NCBI GenBank assembly: GCA_009780275.1 | Contig: WRAI01000006.1 | Location: 20,580 to 84,579, forward strand | From: Oscillospiraceae bacterium | GTDB taxonomy: Bacteria > Bacillota > Clostridia > Oscillospirales > UBA929 | DNA: 64,000 nt | Reading direction: 5' to 3' | Part shown: positions 6,810-15,011 of the stretch, piece by piece | Numbering within the stretch: position 1 is the first letter of the stretch | Layout: each line of letters begins with the position of its first letter | Notes under the pieces: generated by a model | The model's database searches: none | The model's input: the letters and a program-made list of their open reading frames with translations, nothing else | Told to the model about the DNA's origin: nothing | Program-made: the position numbers and the translations under genes

Positions 6810-9395
6810 TTGAACGCTACACCATTTCACGCATACATTACCGCGCGGCGGCTTGCGGGCTTGGCTAATAGCAAAGCCCTTGTTTCTGTGTTCGCCTCGT
6901 CCTCCATCGGTGTATACCCATATCAAATCGCCGCCGCACGATTCGCCATGCGGTCAATGTACATAAAAGGTTGCATCCTCTGTGATGAGGGTAGTTTGGG
7001 TAAAACATATGAGGCTCTGTTGGTTGCCGCCCAGCGATGGTATGAGGGGAAAGACCGTTTATTACTCGTGTTGCCGATAAACCTTGTCGGGCAATGGACA
7101 AGTAAGTTGGAAAGTAGCTTTACCTTGCCATACACCATATGGAACGGCGGGAGCGAAATTCCCGAAAGTGATGGCATTATCATCACTACATATGATTATG
7201 CTGTTCGCAATGCTGATGCAATCGGTAGCAGAACATGGGATATGGTTATCTTTGACGAGGCCGACATTTTATTCAAACCCGAAAACAAAACCGTGGTGGC
7301 GTTAAAAGCGGCTACGGAGGGTGCTTTCAAACTGCTATTGACCCCAACGCCCATAACCATGAGTGTCATGGATATATACGGCTTAATTCATTTCATTGAT
7401 GAAACGGTATTGCCGGAGGCAGACGATTTTTACAAGCGATATTTCCGCAAGCCTCAAAATTACTCTGAGTTGACCTCGTGGGTATCGCAATTCGCTTTCA
7501 GAACCTTGAAAAGTCAAGTGTCGCAGTATGTAAACATCACCGAGCGTTTGCCGATAACGATTGACTACTCATTAACTCCCGCCGAACGGACATTATACGC
7601 AAAGGTCGGAGCATACCTCGCCCTGTCAAAAAAAGCAGCATATCCGAATATGGACAGCTACGAGTTAAACTTGATGTGCTACCACATTCTTTCGTCCTCC
7701 CCAAAGGCGTTTTGCCGGACAGTAGACCAAGCCATTTCACGACTTGACGAGGGAAACGAAAAAACGCAGCTTGAAGAAATCAAGGCATTAGCCGCAGGGA
7801 TAGCTGAGAGCGGAAAAATGATGGCTTTGCAAGCGGCACTCGAATCATGCTCTGCTGTGTTAAAACGGCTCAAAATCCCCTGCAAGGCGATTGTTTTCAC
7901 CGACAACCTAACCACCCGCGACCTATTGGCAGACTGGCTGGGGCAAAAATCCTACCCAATCATAACCAGCCGAGAGAATGACTACATTGTAAAATTCAGA
8001 AATAGCCTCATTGCTGTGTTGATTGCTACTGACACCGCCGCAAAGGGGCTTGATATGGAGTTTTGCCCTGTTGTTATTAACTACGACTTGCTTTTCAACG
8101 CCGTGGAAATTGAGCAACGCATCAGCCGATGCCATCGACAAGGGCAGACCTCCGATGTTATTGTCGTAAATCTTCTTTCAAAAGAAAATCTATCCGATGT
8201 TCGGGTTTTAGAGTTAATAAATAAAAGAACCTTGCAATTTGACGGCATTTTTGGCATGAGTGATGATATTTTAGGTAGCTTTGATGCAGAAATCGAGAGT
8301 GTGCTGGGGCAAGCACGAAAGCCCGCCGAGATACAAAAAGCCTTTGATGCTAACCTCACCGCACACGAAGATGAAAACAGACCGCTCATATCCCACGCCG
8401 AGGATACGCTGTTTACCACATTTACCAAATCCATCGCCGACAAGATTTCCGTCACGCCACAGTATGTCACGGACATGGCTACTGACATCAATACAGACCT
8501 TTGGGAATTAGTAAAAACCCTCTTTGCCGAGCGTGACGATTACGATATTGATGATGAAAAAAAGACCGTAACGCTAACGGCTGATGAACCCCCGGTTTTG
8601 TTTTATCATTGGGTCGGAAAATCAAGCCGCCCCTACAAAGGATTGAAAAAATACGGCATGGGGCAAGATTTCAAGCCCCACCACGGAAAAATTACATTGA
8701 CCTCCGTTGTCGGCAGGGGTGCGGTCAAGGAAGTGTCGTGTGCTGACATTGGTACGGTTGTGGTGGATGCAGACATCGAACCTTGCGAAATTGGGTTGTA
8801 TGAAGTGGTTATATCGTCTTGCAAGACATGGCTTGCCTCGTATGATGTTCTCATTGGCATCACAGAAACAGGCGAAACCATGACGGACGAGCAATGCCAA
8901 GCCATTATGAAAATGTCAGTCCTATCTTACACAGAGGACGGCAACCGTGCCGCTAATTGGTTGCGTAGTGTGACAGGCGAAAGTGGCAGGGGTAGCCAGC
9001 TTGACTATCTTGTGCCGAAAGATACGTTGATTGAGCGATATGATGCTGAGAGCAACACGGCGAGAGCCGAGGAAATAGAACGCATTAAACTCCGTGCAAT
9101 GCGGAAAAAGACCGTATTAGAACACTCCCTTGATGATTTGCGGGGGCAGATAAAAACTGTAAAGCAAGAACTGGCGACAAACGCTGGCGATAGGTTGAAA
9201 GAATACGCCGCAGAAAAGGGTTTGAAAGAACTTGAAAAACAGTTGCGTGTCGGGGAGCAAAATTTATACTTCGACCAAATGCGGGCTGATGTTGCTGCCG
9301 AGGAAGAAATAGCGACATTGACGGCAAAAGAGAGATATGAGGCACGGTCAAAGCGGCATTTCATAGTGGGTATTGTGGGGATGGATGAAGAATGA
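6810..9395 (+). CDS. SNF2-like DEAD/DEAH helicase
   Basis: 861 residues; ATP-dependent DNA translocase of superfamily 2. Motif I is CDEGSLGKT at about 58-66 (more often DEMGLGKT in SNF2 proteins), motif II FDEAD at about 148, and motif VI RISRCHRQGQ at about 437, preceded by ATDTAAKGLD (motif V). After the helicase core comes a long C-terminal region of unknown fold and, at about 730-840, a strongly charged coiled coil. TTG 6810 is the start, with GGAGG seven bases upstream. The stop overlaps the next start by four bases. The position upstream of an Abi_C gene and a type III modification gene suggests a role in defence; it is not a match to DrmD or BREX helicases by gene context. Confidence 0.85.
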   Translation: MNATPFHAYITARRLAGLANSKALVSVFASSSIGVYPYQIAAARFAMRSMYIKGCILCDEGSLGKTYEALLVAAQRWYEGKDRLLLVLPINLVGQWTSKLESSFTLPYTIWNGGSEIPESDGIIITTYDYAVRNADAIGSRTWDMVIFDEADILFKPENKTVVALKAATEGAFKLLLTPTPITMSVMDIYGLIHFIDETVLPEADDFYKRYFRKPQNYSELTSWVSQFAFRTLKSQVSQYVNITERLPITIDYSLTPAERTLYAKVGAYLALSKKAAYPNMDSYELNLMCYHILSSSPKAFCRTVDQAISRLDEGNEKTQLEEIKALAAGIAESGKMMALQAALESCSAVLKRLKIPCKAIVFTDNLTTRDLLADWLGQKSYPIITSRENDYIVKFRNSLIAVLIATDTAAKGLDMEFCPVVINYDLLFNAVEIEQRISRCHRQGQTSDVIVVNLLSKENLSDVRVLELINKRTLQFDGIFGMSDDILGSFDAEIESVLGQARKPAEIQKAFDANLTAHEDENRPLISHAEDTLFTTFTKSIADKISVTPQYVTDMATDINTDLWELVKTLFAERDDYDIDDEKKTVTLTADEPPVLFYHWVGKSSRPYKGLKKYGMGQDFKPHHGKITLTSVVGRGAVKEVSCADIGTVVVDADIEPCEIGLYEVVISSCKTWLASYDVLIGITETGETMTDEQCQAIMKMSVLSYTEDGNRAANWLRSVTGESGRGSQLDYLVPKDTLIERYDAESNTARAEEIERIKLRAMRKKTVLEHSLDDLRGQIKTVKQELATNAGDRLKEYAAEKGLKELEKQLRVGEQNLYFDQMRADVAAEEEIATLTAKERYEARSKRHFIVGIVGMDEE

Positions 9396-10348
9396 AAAAT
9401 AAAATTTCCGAAGTGACACGGCAAGAGATTATTGACCTTTACATCATGGGTTTTACAGACCCGAATACTGGCAAAGAAATTAAGTGTTGTTGGTGTGGAA
9501 AATTGCATGAACCCGACTTTTTATCACGCCTGTACAACCTTAAAGATATGCGTTCAAATGATGGGAGGTTTTCCGATGCGTATAGCGATATATGGCAGCA
9601 TCGTGTAAATAATTGGGATTGGGATGAAGATTGGGTGTTTTATGATGGACGGTTTTCAATTAAAACTGCACCCGATGATGAATGGCTAAGATTTTTATGC
9701 GAATCATTACATCCCGCAGTCAGAGAAGAAAAAAACAATTGGAATCATTTTGTTTCGCTCGTAAATCAATTATTGATAGTTGATGGTTTTGAGTTGTACG
9801 AAGAATCCCATATATCTGGCAGGCCAAAATTTGCATGGCGCAAGGCAAAGGGTAAAAACACGATTGTTGAAGCACAAGCGAAAAGCCTCGCTTTCAAGTT
9901 TAATTCCGATTATATAAATATGCAGATTAAGATTATGGATGAATCCATTGAAAAAAGCCCTGCCGATGCAATAGGAAAAGCCAAAGAACTGTTTGAAAAT
10001 TGCTGTAAAACCGTTCTCAATGATTTGAAAACGCCGATTGATGAAAATTGGGATGTTATCCGCTTAACAAAAGAAACGTGTGGTGTGCTAAAACTAACTC
10101 CCGACCATATCACCGATTCTGTTAAAGCAAGCACTACAATAAAAAAACTGTTGGGGAATTTGTCTGTCATATCACAATCAATGGCTGAACTGCGAAATTC
10201 ATACGGTAGCGGTCATGGTAAAGATGCAAAGTTTAAGGGGCTATCACCCCGCCATGCAAGATTGGCAGTTGGCTCAACTGTTGCGGCAGTATTGTTCATA
10301 TGGGAAACTCATGAAGAACAAAAGGTGGTGAGTGGTAGTGTTAGATGA
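9392..10348 (+). CDS. Abi_C-domain abortive-infection-like protein
   Basis: 318 residues. The last 60 residues match the Abi_C (abortive infection C-terminal) domain of the HEPN superfamily: LRNSYGSGHGKDAKF, SPRHARLAVGSTVAAVLFIW. RNSYGSGH (about 268-275) supplies the R-x(4-6)-H pattern of HEPN ribonucleases. A middle region (LLIVDGFELYEESHISGRPK) resembles parts found in AbiJ-type proteins. The N-terminus has a CCWC pair. ATG overlaps the helicase stop by four bases, so production is coupled. Likely an infection-triggered RNase or sensor; the Abi_C call is good and the trigger unknown. Confidence 0.78.
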   Translation: MKNKISEVTRQEIIDLYIMGFTDPNTGKEIKCCWCGKLHEPDFLSRLYNLKDMRSNDGRFSDAYSDIWQHRVNNWDWDEDWVFYDGRFSIKTAPDDEWLRFLCESLHPAVREEKNNWNHFVSLVNQLLIVDGFELYEESHISGRPKFAWRKAKGKNTIVEAQAKSLAFKFNSDYINMQIKIMDESIEKSPADAIGKAKELFENCCKTVLNDLKTPIDENWDVIRLTKETCGVLKLTPDHITDSVKASTTIKKLLGNLSVISQSMAELRNSYGSGHGKDAKFKGLSPRHARLAVGSTVAAVLFIWETHEEQKVVSGSVR

Positions 10349-11180
10349 TAACTTTAATAAGTTTTGGGTCAGCTTTAAGGCTTGGCATCGCTGTGACTTG
10401 CCGGATTCTTCGATGCTCAAAGATGAATATGTACAGGAAGGCTATGAATATGTAGCCGCACAATACGGAAATGGCTTTGATTCAATATCTTACAGATATG
10501 TCAATGTTGATTACGATTCCTTATATCAAAAAGAATATGGCGTTGAATGGATTGACCTTTTCGATAGTGACAACACCTCTGTGGCGGCATTCAAACCTTT
10601 TATTGAGTTGCTATATGATGTGTGCGTTAAGACTGATGAAAGATACCGATTTACAATAGCGATTAACGAACGGCTTAGAAAGTTTAAGATTCCATATAAA
10701 CTACAAAGTGGAAAATTAAAAAGCGAGGGCTACAAGAGTACAGAGAAAATACAAAAAATCGTCAACTATGAAATGTGTGAGCGGAAAATTAGATTTTCAG
10801 AAGAAATGATTATGAGCCAAGATTTTTTGGATAAAAAAGCAGCCCTTGATTATATCGTAGACTCACTTCAATACCTTATCTCGGTTGCTTTGGGTGAACG
10901 AGTGCGAGATAAATACAAAGCCCTTGCTTTGACTATATCAGAAGATGAAAACAATAAAATTTATTCCGTGGTTAAAACAGAACTTGATGAACTGATGAAA
11001 ATTGCAAATGAATTTTTTGACATCCGGCACAACGAATATCTTAATAAAGCCAAAGAAATGAGAGAATCGCTGAACGATAAAATGTTTATTGAGTACCTTT
11101 ATAATCGGGTTTATGCTTTAACGTACTTAATACGACTCAAATATACTGTAAAACCAAAACAGGAGGTTCAAAATGGATAA
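10338..11180 (+). CDS. Helical protein of unknown function, possibly HEPN-like
   Basis: About 280 residues, mostly alpha-helical and charged. Near the C-terminus FFDIRHNEYLNKA recalls the conserved polar patch of HEPN-like proteins, but a full R-x(4-6)-H pattern is not seen, so catalytic function is doubtful. The GTG at 10338 (third codon of the frame) has GGTGG nine bases upstream and overlaps the Abi_C gene; the GTG at 10332 is the alternative. It overlaps the downstream mod gene by eight bases. The tight coupling suggests it works with the Abi_C protein or the helicase. Confidence 0.6.
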   Translation: MLDDNFNKFWVSFKAWHRCDLPDSSMLKDEYVQEGYEYVAAQYGNGFDSISYRYVNVDYDSLYQKEYGVEWIDLFDSDNTSVAAFKPFIELLYDVCVKTDERYRFTIAINERLRKFKIPYKLQSGKLKSEGYKSTEKIQKIVNYEMCERKIRFSEEMIMSQDFLDKKAALDYIVDSLQYLISVALGERVRDKYKALALTISEDENNKIYSVVKTELDELMKIANEFFDIRHNEYLNKAKEMRESLNDKMFIEYLYNRVYALTYLIRLKYTVKPKQEVQNG

Positions 11181-13065
11181 GGTAAACGGCATGAGCATGG
11201 ACATCGAACAAAACGAGCGGGATAAATTGCAAGTCTTGTTCCCGCAATGTTTCAAGGAGGGTAAGCTGGATATTGATATGCTCCTTAACCTTTGCGGCGA
11301 GTACATTGACGAAGATTTTGAAAAGTATAAATTCGAGTGGAAAGGAAAAGCTGAGTGTTTCCGCATTGCTGGCAAGCGTTCCACGGGCACACTACGCCCT
11401 GCCCCCGATGAGAGCGTGGATTTTGATACGACCAAGAACCTCTACATCGAAGGTGATAATCTTGAAGTGTTGAAACTCTTGCAAACGGCGTATTTCCGCA
11501 AGGTGAAGATGATTTACATTGACCCGCCATACAACACAGGCAATGATTTTGTGTACAACGATGATTTTAGCGACCCGATAGCCCATTACAAAGAAATCAC
11601 CAGCCAAGCCACAAAGAGTAACCCCGAAAGCATGGGGCGTTTTCACACAGCATGGCTTAACATGATGTACCCACGATTGAGGTTGGCAGCCAATTTATTG
11701 CGTGATGATGGAGTAATTTTCATTTCAATAGATGATACCGAGTTTGAAAACCTAAAAAAACTTTGTAATGAGATTTTTGGCGAAGAAAACCATCTTGGCA
11801 CATTTATATGGAAAAGGCGGCAAATGGTTGATAGCCGTTCAAAAACAGGCGTGTCCTCAGACCATGAATATGTGGTGTGTTATTCAAAGTATGATGGACG
11901 TATTCGTGGAAAATCAACAGACATGAGTAAATACGGGAACCCCGACAATGACCCCAAGGGCGATTGGATGAGTGCTGATATGACAGGCTTGGCTACTGCA
12001 TCACAACGCCCGAATTTGCATTATGATTTAACCAATCCCGCAACAGGAATAACCTACCCATGTCCTCCGACTGGCTGGCGGTATGAGAAATCACGCATGG
12101 ATAACCTAATCGCAGATGGAGAGGTTATTTTTCCAAAAGACCCAAAAGGCAGACCACGCAGAAAAAAATATGTAAAAGACTTATCGGGCGAATTTGCTGG
12201 ATTCAGTACGGTGCTTGATACCGTTTATAACACACAAGCCACACGCGAACTAAGAACAATTTTTGACGATAAAGAATATTTTGATTTTCCAAAGCCTGTT
12301 GATTTAATAAAAATGCTCGTACAGCAAGGTAGCGTTGCTGCCGATGAGGACGATTCGGCTATTATCCTTGACTTCTTTTCCGGCTCTGCCACAACTGCCC
12401 ACGCAGTTATGCAATTAAACACAGAGGACGGCGGCAATCGAAGATTCATTTTAGTACAGTTGCCGGAAGTCAATGCTGAAAAATCCGATGCTCATAAGGA
12501 TGGATATTCAAGTATTGCCGAGATTGGAAAAGAACGCATACGCCGTGCGGGGTTAAAAATCCAGTCCGAACATGAGGCAAATAACACGCAATTATCCGTG
12601 GACGGCAACGAACAAGCACCGATTGACGTAGGTTTCCGTGTGTTCAAACTCGACACATCCAACCTCCACGCATGGGATGGTACACCTATCAACGATGGGA
12701 ACACACAAACTCTTTGGGAGCGTTTTGATGCTCGTGAGAAAACAATCAAGCGTGACCGTTCCGACTTGGATATGGTTTTTGAAGTCATGTTGAAAATGGG
12801 TATTCACCTTGATTATGTGGTGTCTGAAATCACCGTAGGCAACCGCAAGTGCTACTCCATCGGCGAACGCCCCTTTGAATCAAGCCAAGACTGTATGATT
12901 CTCGTTTGTCTTGACTTCGGCATAACACCCGAAGATATAACCGCCTTTTGCGACCTTGCCCCGGCGAAAATCATCGCCGCAGAGGAGGCGTTTGAGGACA
13001 GTACGGCAATGAGTAACGCTCATTATATCTTGCGTGACAGGGATATTGAAATGAAATTACTGTAA
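11173..13065 (+). CDS. mod: Type III restriction-modification methyltransferase (Mod)
   Basis: 630 residues; an N6-adenine DNA methyltransferase that also recognises the target site for the restriction complex. Catalytic motif IV DPPYNTGND is at about 117-125, and motif I FFSGSATTAHAVMQ (AdoMet binding) at about 400-414, the beta-group order expected of type III Mod. The N-terminus (LFPQCFKEGKLDIDMLL) and the ENLxxLK-like NLYIEGDNLEVLKLLQ segment are typical. The central 200 residues form the target recognition region. AGGAGG precedes ATG. The partner res is not adjacent: three small membrane-protein genes lie between. Confidence 0.93.
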   Translation: MDKVNGMSMDIEQNERDKLQVLFPQCFKEGKLDIDMLLNLCGEYIDEDFEKYKFEWKGKAECFRIAGKRSTGTLRPAPDESVDFDTTKNLYIEGDNLEVLKLLQTAYFRKVKMIYIDPPYNTGNDFVYNDDFSDPIAHYKEITSQATKSNPESMGRFHTAWLNMMYPRLRLAANLLRDDGVIFISIDDTEFENLKKLCNEIFGEENHLGTFIWKRRQMVDSRSKTGVSSDHEYVVCYSKYDGRIRGKSTDMSKYGNPDNDPKGDWMSADMTGLATASQRPNLHYDLTNPATGITYPCPPTGWRYEKSRMDNLIADGEVIFPKDPKGRPRRKKYVKDLSGEFAGFSTVLDTVYNTQATRELRTIFDDKEYFDFPKPVDLIKMLVQQGSVAADEDDSAIILDFFSGSATTAHAVMQLNTEDGGNRRFILVQLPEVNAEKSDAHKDGYSSIAEIGKERIRRAGLKIQSEHEANNTQLSVDGNEQAPIDVGFRVFKLDTSNLHAWDGTPINDGNTQTLWERFDAREKTIKRDRSDLDMVFEVMLKMGIHLDYVVSEITVGNRKCYSIGERPFESSQDCMILVCLDFGITPEDITAFCDLAPAKIIAAEEAFEDSTAMSNAHYILRDRDIEMKLL

Positions 13066-13075
13066 GGGGGCGGAT

Positions 13076-13894
13076 ATGGAGGAAATTGTAGATAATCGTT
13101 ATGGCTTGGTTAATGAGATAACAGAGGCAATTACGAATCACCCGATAATTATGATTTTGATTGCATTGGCTATTGTTATCCTATTGCTGTTTATTTCACG
13201 GTCTGTTTTCAAGAACACGAAATATGCTAGATTTGTTCAACAAAAAATTCTTGGAAATCCGTTTATATCTCTTTTTGCCATTTTGCTAACGATAGGATTA
13301 GCGACAATATGGATTTGGTGGGAGTTTGAGGACGAAATATCGCTAACGGCATGGAGCGTAATAATGAGTAGTGCCGTGGTTATTATGACTATAACATATA
13401 GCGTTATACAGTCAAAAAACACTTTTCGGCAGCAAGCCGCATTCGCACAACTTGGGCTTATGCCTTGCCTGTATGTGACTACCTCAAAAAACACGGCCAT
13501 ATTAACTCTACCGAGCGGATTAAAGGAAAATCAACCATTCCGTCAGACGTTCAAGATTGAATGTATTAGCGAGTACCCTGCTTTCGATGTAAATTGGTTT
13601 TTATGGACAAGCCCAACCAAACCCTACTTGTTTAGGGAATACGAAAAAAGCAAAGTGAAAATTCCTACTCCAACCTATACCCTTGTCAAAGGCAAGAGTT
13701 ATCAAATTTCTCTCAACATAGAGAATGTGCATATGGAGCAAGTTTTGGTTGCTGAATATAAAGACATCAGTCGAAGTGAGTACACACAGATTTTTGCTTT
13801 GAAGTTAAATAAAGCATCGAATGAATTTGATGTTGATGGAGTGGATTCCCCTACACCCATTCCAGTAAATGAGCGAAATGTAAAGAAACGATAA
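13076..13894 (+). CDS. Membrane protein with three helices and a soluble beta domain
   Basis: 272 residues. Hydrophobic segments at about 24-43 (IIMILIALAIVILLLFISRS), 61-81 (FISLFAILLTIGLATIWIWW) and 90-107 (WSVIMSSAVVIMTITYSV) should cross the membrane. The rest (about 115-272) looks like a beta-rich cytosolic domain (FKIECISEYPAFDVNWFLW). RBS GGGGGCGG stands before ATG 13076. It lies between mod and res, 10 bases after mod. I do not recognise a family. A membrane sensor or effector tied to the restriction system is a guess from position. Confidence 0.7.
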   Translation: MEEIVDNRYGLVNEITEAITNHPIIMILIALAIVILLLFISRSVFKNTKYARFVQQKILGNPFISLFAILLTIGLATIWIWWEFEDEISLTAWSVIMSSAVVIMTITYSVIQSKNTFRQQAAFAQLGLMPCLYVTTSKNTAILTLPSGLKENQPFRQTFKIECISEYPAFDVNWFLWTSPTKPYLFREYEKSKVKIPTPTYTLVKGKSYQISLNIENVHMEQVLVAEYKDISRSEYTQIFALKLNKASNEFDVDGVDSPTPIPVNERNVKKR

Positions 13895-13927
13895 TAAAGC
13901 GTATTTACAAATTAGGGAGGATGACTT

Positions 13928-14446
13928 ATGCCCGATGTAGTAATAACAGGATTGTTTTCATTGTTCGGTGCGATTCTTGGTGCTGTCACATCAATATTTG
14001 TCCTTAGCAGAACTATGAAAAAGAGCCTCCAACTTGAAATACAAAAAATAAACTTGCAAAAGGAGTCAGAGCTATCCATACGCTTATTGGACAAAAAGGA
14101 GGCTTATTTTGCGGAATTGCTGGTGGTTTTATCAACCGTAAGAAATGTGGCGATGGACTTTTGTGATTTTGGCTATACAGATGAAACAGAAACAAGTTTG
14201 CGACAAAGTAATGATGCAGTTTCTTTATACCTCAATTTATATGAAAAACGTAATATCCTTTATGTGCCGAAACAGATTCGCCACAAAGCGGCTGAAACAT
14301 TGCATGGTTGGAAGTCATTTTGTACACGCGAAACTTCAAAGTGGAGCAAGGGAAATAGAGAAGATAGAGAACGTGATTATGAACATTTCATTTTGGAGGT
14401 CGAACATTTAGTCGAGGTCATAAAAAGAGAAATCGGCAGAGTATAA
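13928..14446 (+). CDS. Small single-pass membrane protein with coiled coil
   Basis: 172 residues. One hydrophobic helix at about 5-27 (TGLFSLFGAILGAVTSIFVL) is followed by a charged helical region (KKSLQLEIQKINLQKESELS) typical of a coiled coil. The remaining part is helical with several aromatic residues. GGGAGG precedes ATG 13928. It is the second of the three membrane-protein genes between mod and res. No family recognised. Confidence 0.65.
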   Translation: MPDVVITGLFSLFGAILGAVTSIFVLSRTMKKSLQLEIQKINLQKESELSIRLLDKKEAYFAELLVVLSTVRNVAMDFCDFGYTDETETSLRQSNDAVSLYLNLYEKRNILYVPKQIRHKAAETLHGWKSFCTRETSKWSKGNREDRERDYEHFILEVEHLVEVIKREIGRV

Positions 14447-14480
14447 CATCGAATGATGTTGTTGTAAGGGGAGATATGCT

Positions 14481-15011
14481 ATGTGTTTTGAATGGGATGT
14501 ATTTTGGAGTGCTTTGTCCTCAATAGCAACAATAATTGCCGTTATTACAGCATTTGCGATTGTTAGGTACGACCATAAAATCAACAACCGTAAAAGAATA
14601 AAGATTGATTTTAAGCACATGACAGGGCAGATAACATACGACGGTTTTCGAGAGGGAAGAACTGTTGACAGCATTTTGATTAAATTTATTAACACAGGCA
14701 ATCGAAAAGTAATTATTGACGGTATCAAATTTTCGTTTCCCGATGGTCATTCATATAGCTTTCTGTATTTGTTAGCTGATAATGAGCAAGACATGAAACT
14801 ACCTTGCGTTCTTGAAATAGAGGAGGCAAGGCAAATGATTATTCCTCTTTCCCATTTCGTCCGATTGGCAAAACACGCAAAGGAGTTAAACCGATTGAAT
14901 GAAGAAATTGTCATTATAGCTACCGACACAGCAGAAAAAGAGTATTGTTTCAAAACGGGGATAACTTATAAAATCTATTTCGATATGGAGGACGAAACAG
15001 ATGAAACTTAA
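14481..15011 (+). CDS. Small membrane-anchored protein with beta domain
   Basis: 176 residues. An N-terminal helix at about 8-28 (FWSALSSIATIIAVITAFAI) anchors a cytosolic beta-rich part (ITYDGFREGRTVDSILIKFI, TGNRKVIIDGIKFSFPDGH). The architecture resembles small stand-alone membrane proteins often found in defence islands, but I know no named family. AAGGGG precedes ATG 14481. Its stop overlaps the res start by 11 bases, so res translation is likely coupled to it. Confidence 0.65.
   Translation: MCFEWDVFWSALSSIATIIAVITAFAIVRYDHKINNRKRIKIDFKHMTGQITYDGFREGRTVDSILIKFINTGNRKVIIDGIKFSFPDGHSYSFLYLLADNEQDMKLPCVLEIEEARQMIIPLSHFVRLAKHAKELNRLNEEIVIIATDTAEKEYCFKTGITYKIYFDMEDETDET

Noticed and set aside
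10338..11180. Confident HEPN ribonuclease call
   Set aside because: The IRHNEY segment lacks the second histidine expected 4-6 residues after the Arg, so it was left as a possible HEPN-like protein.
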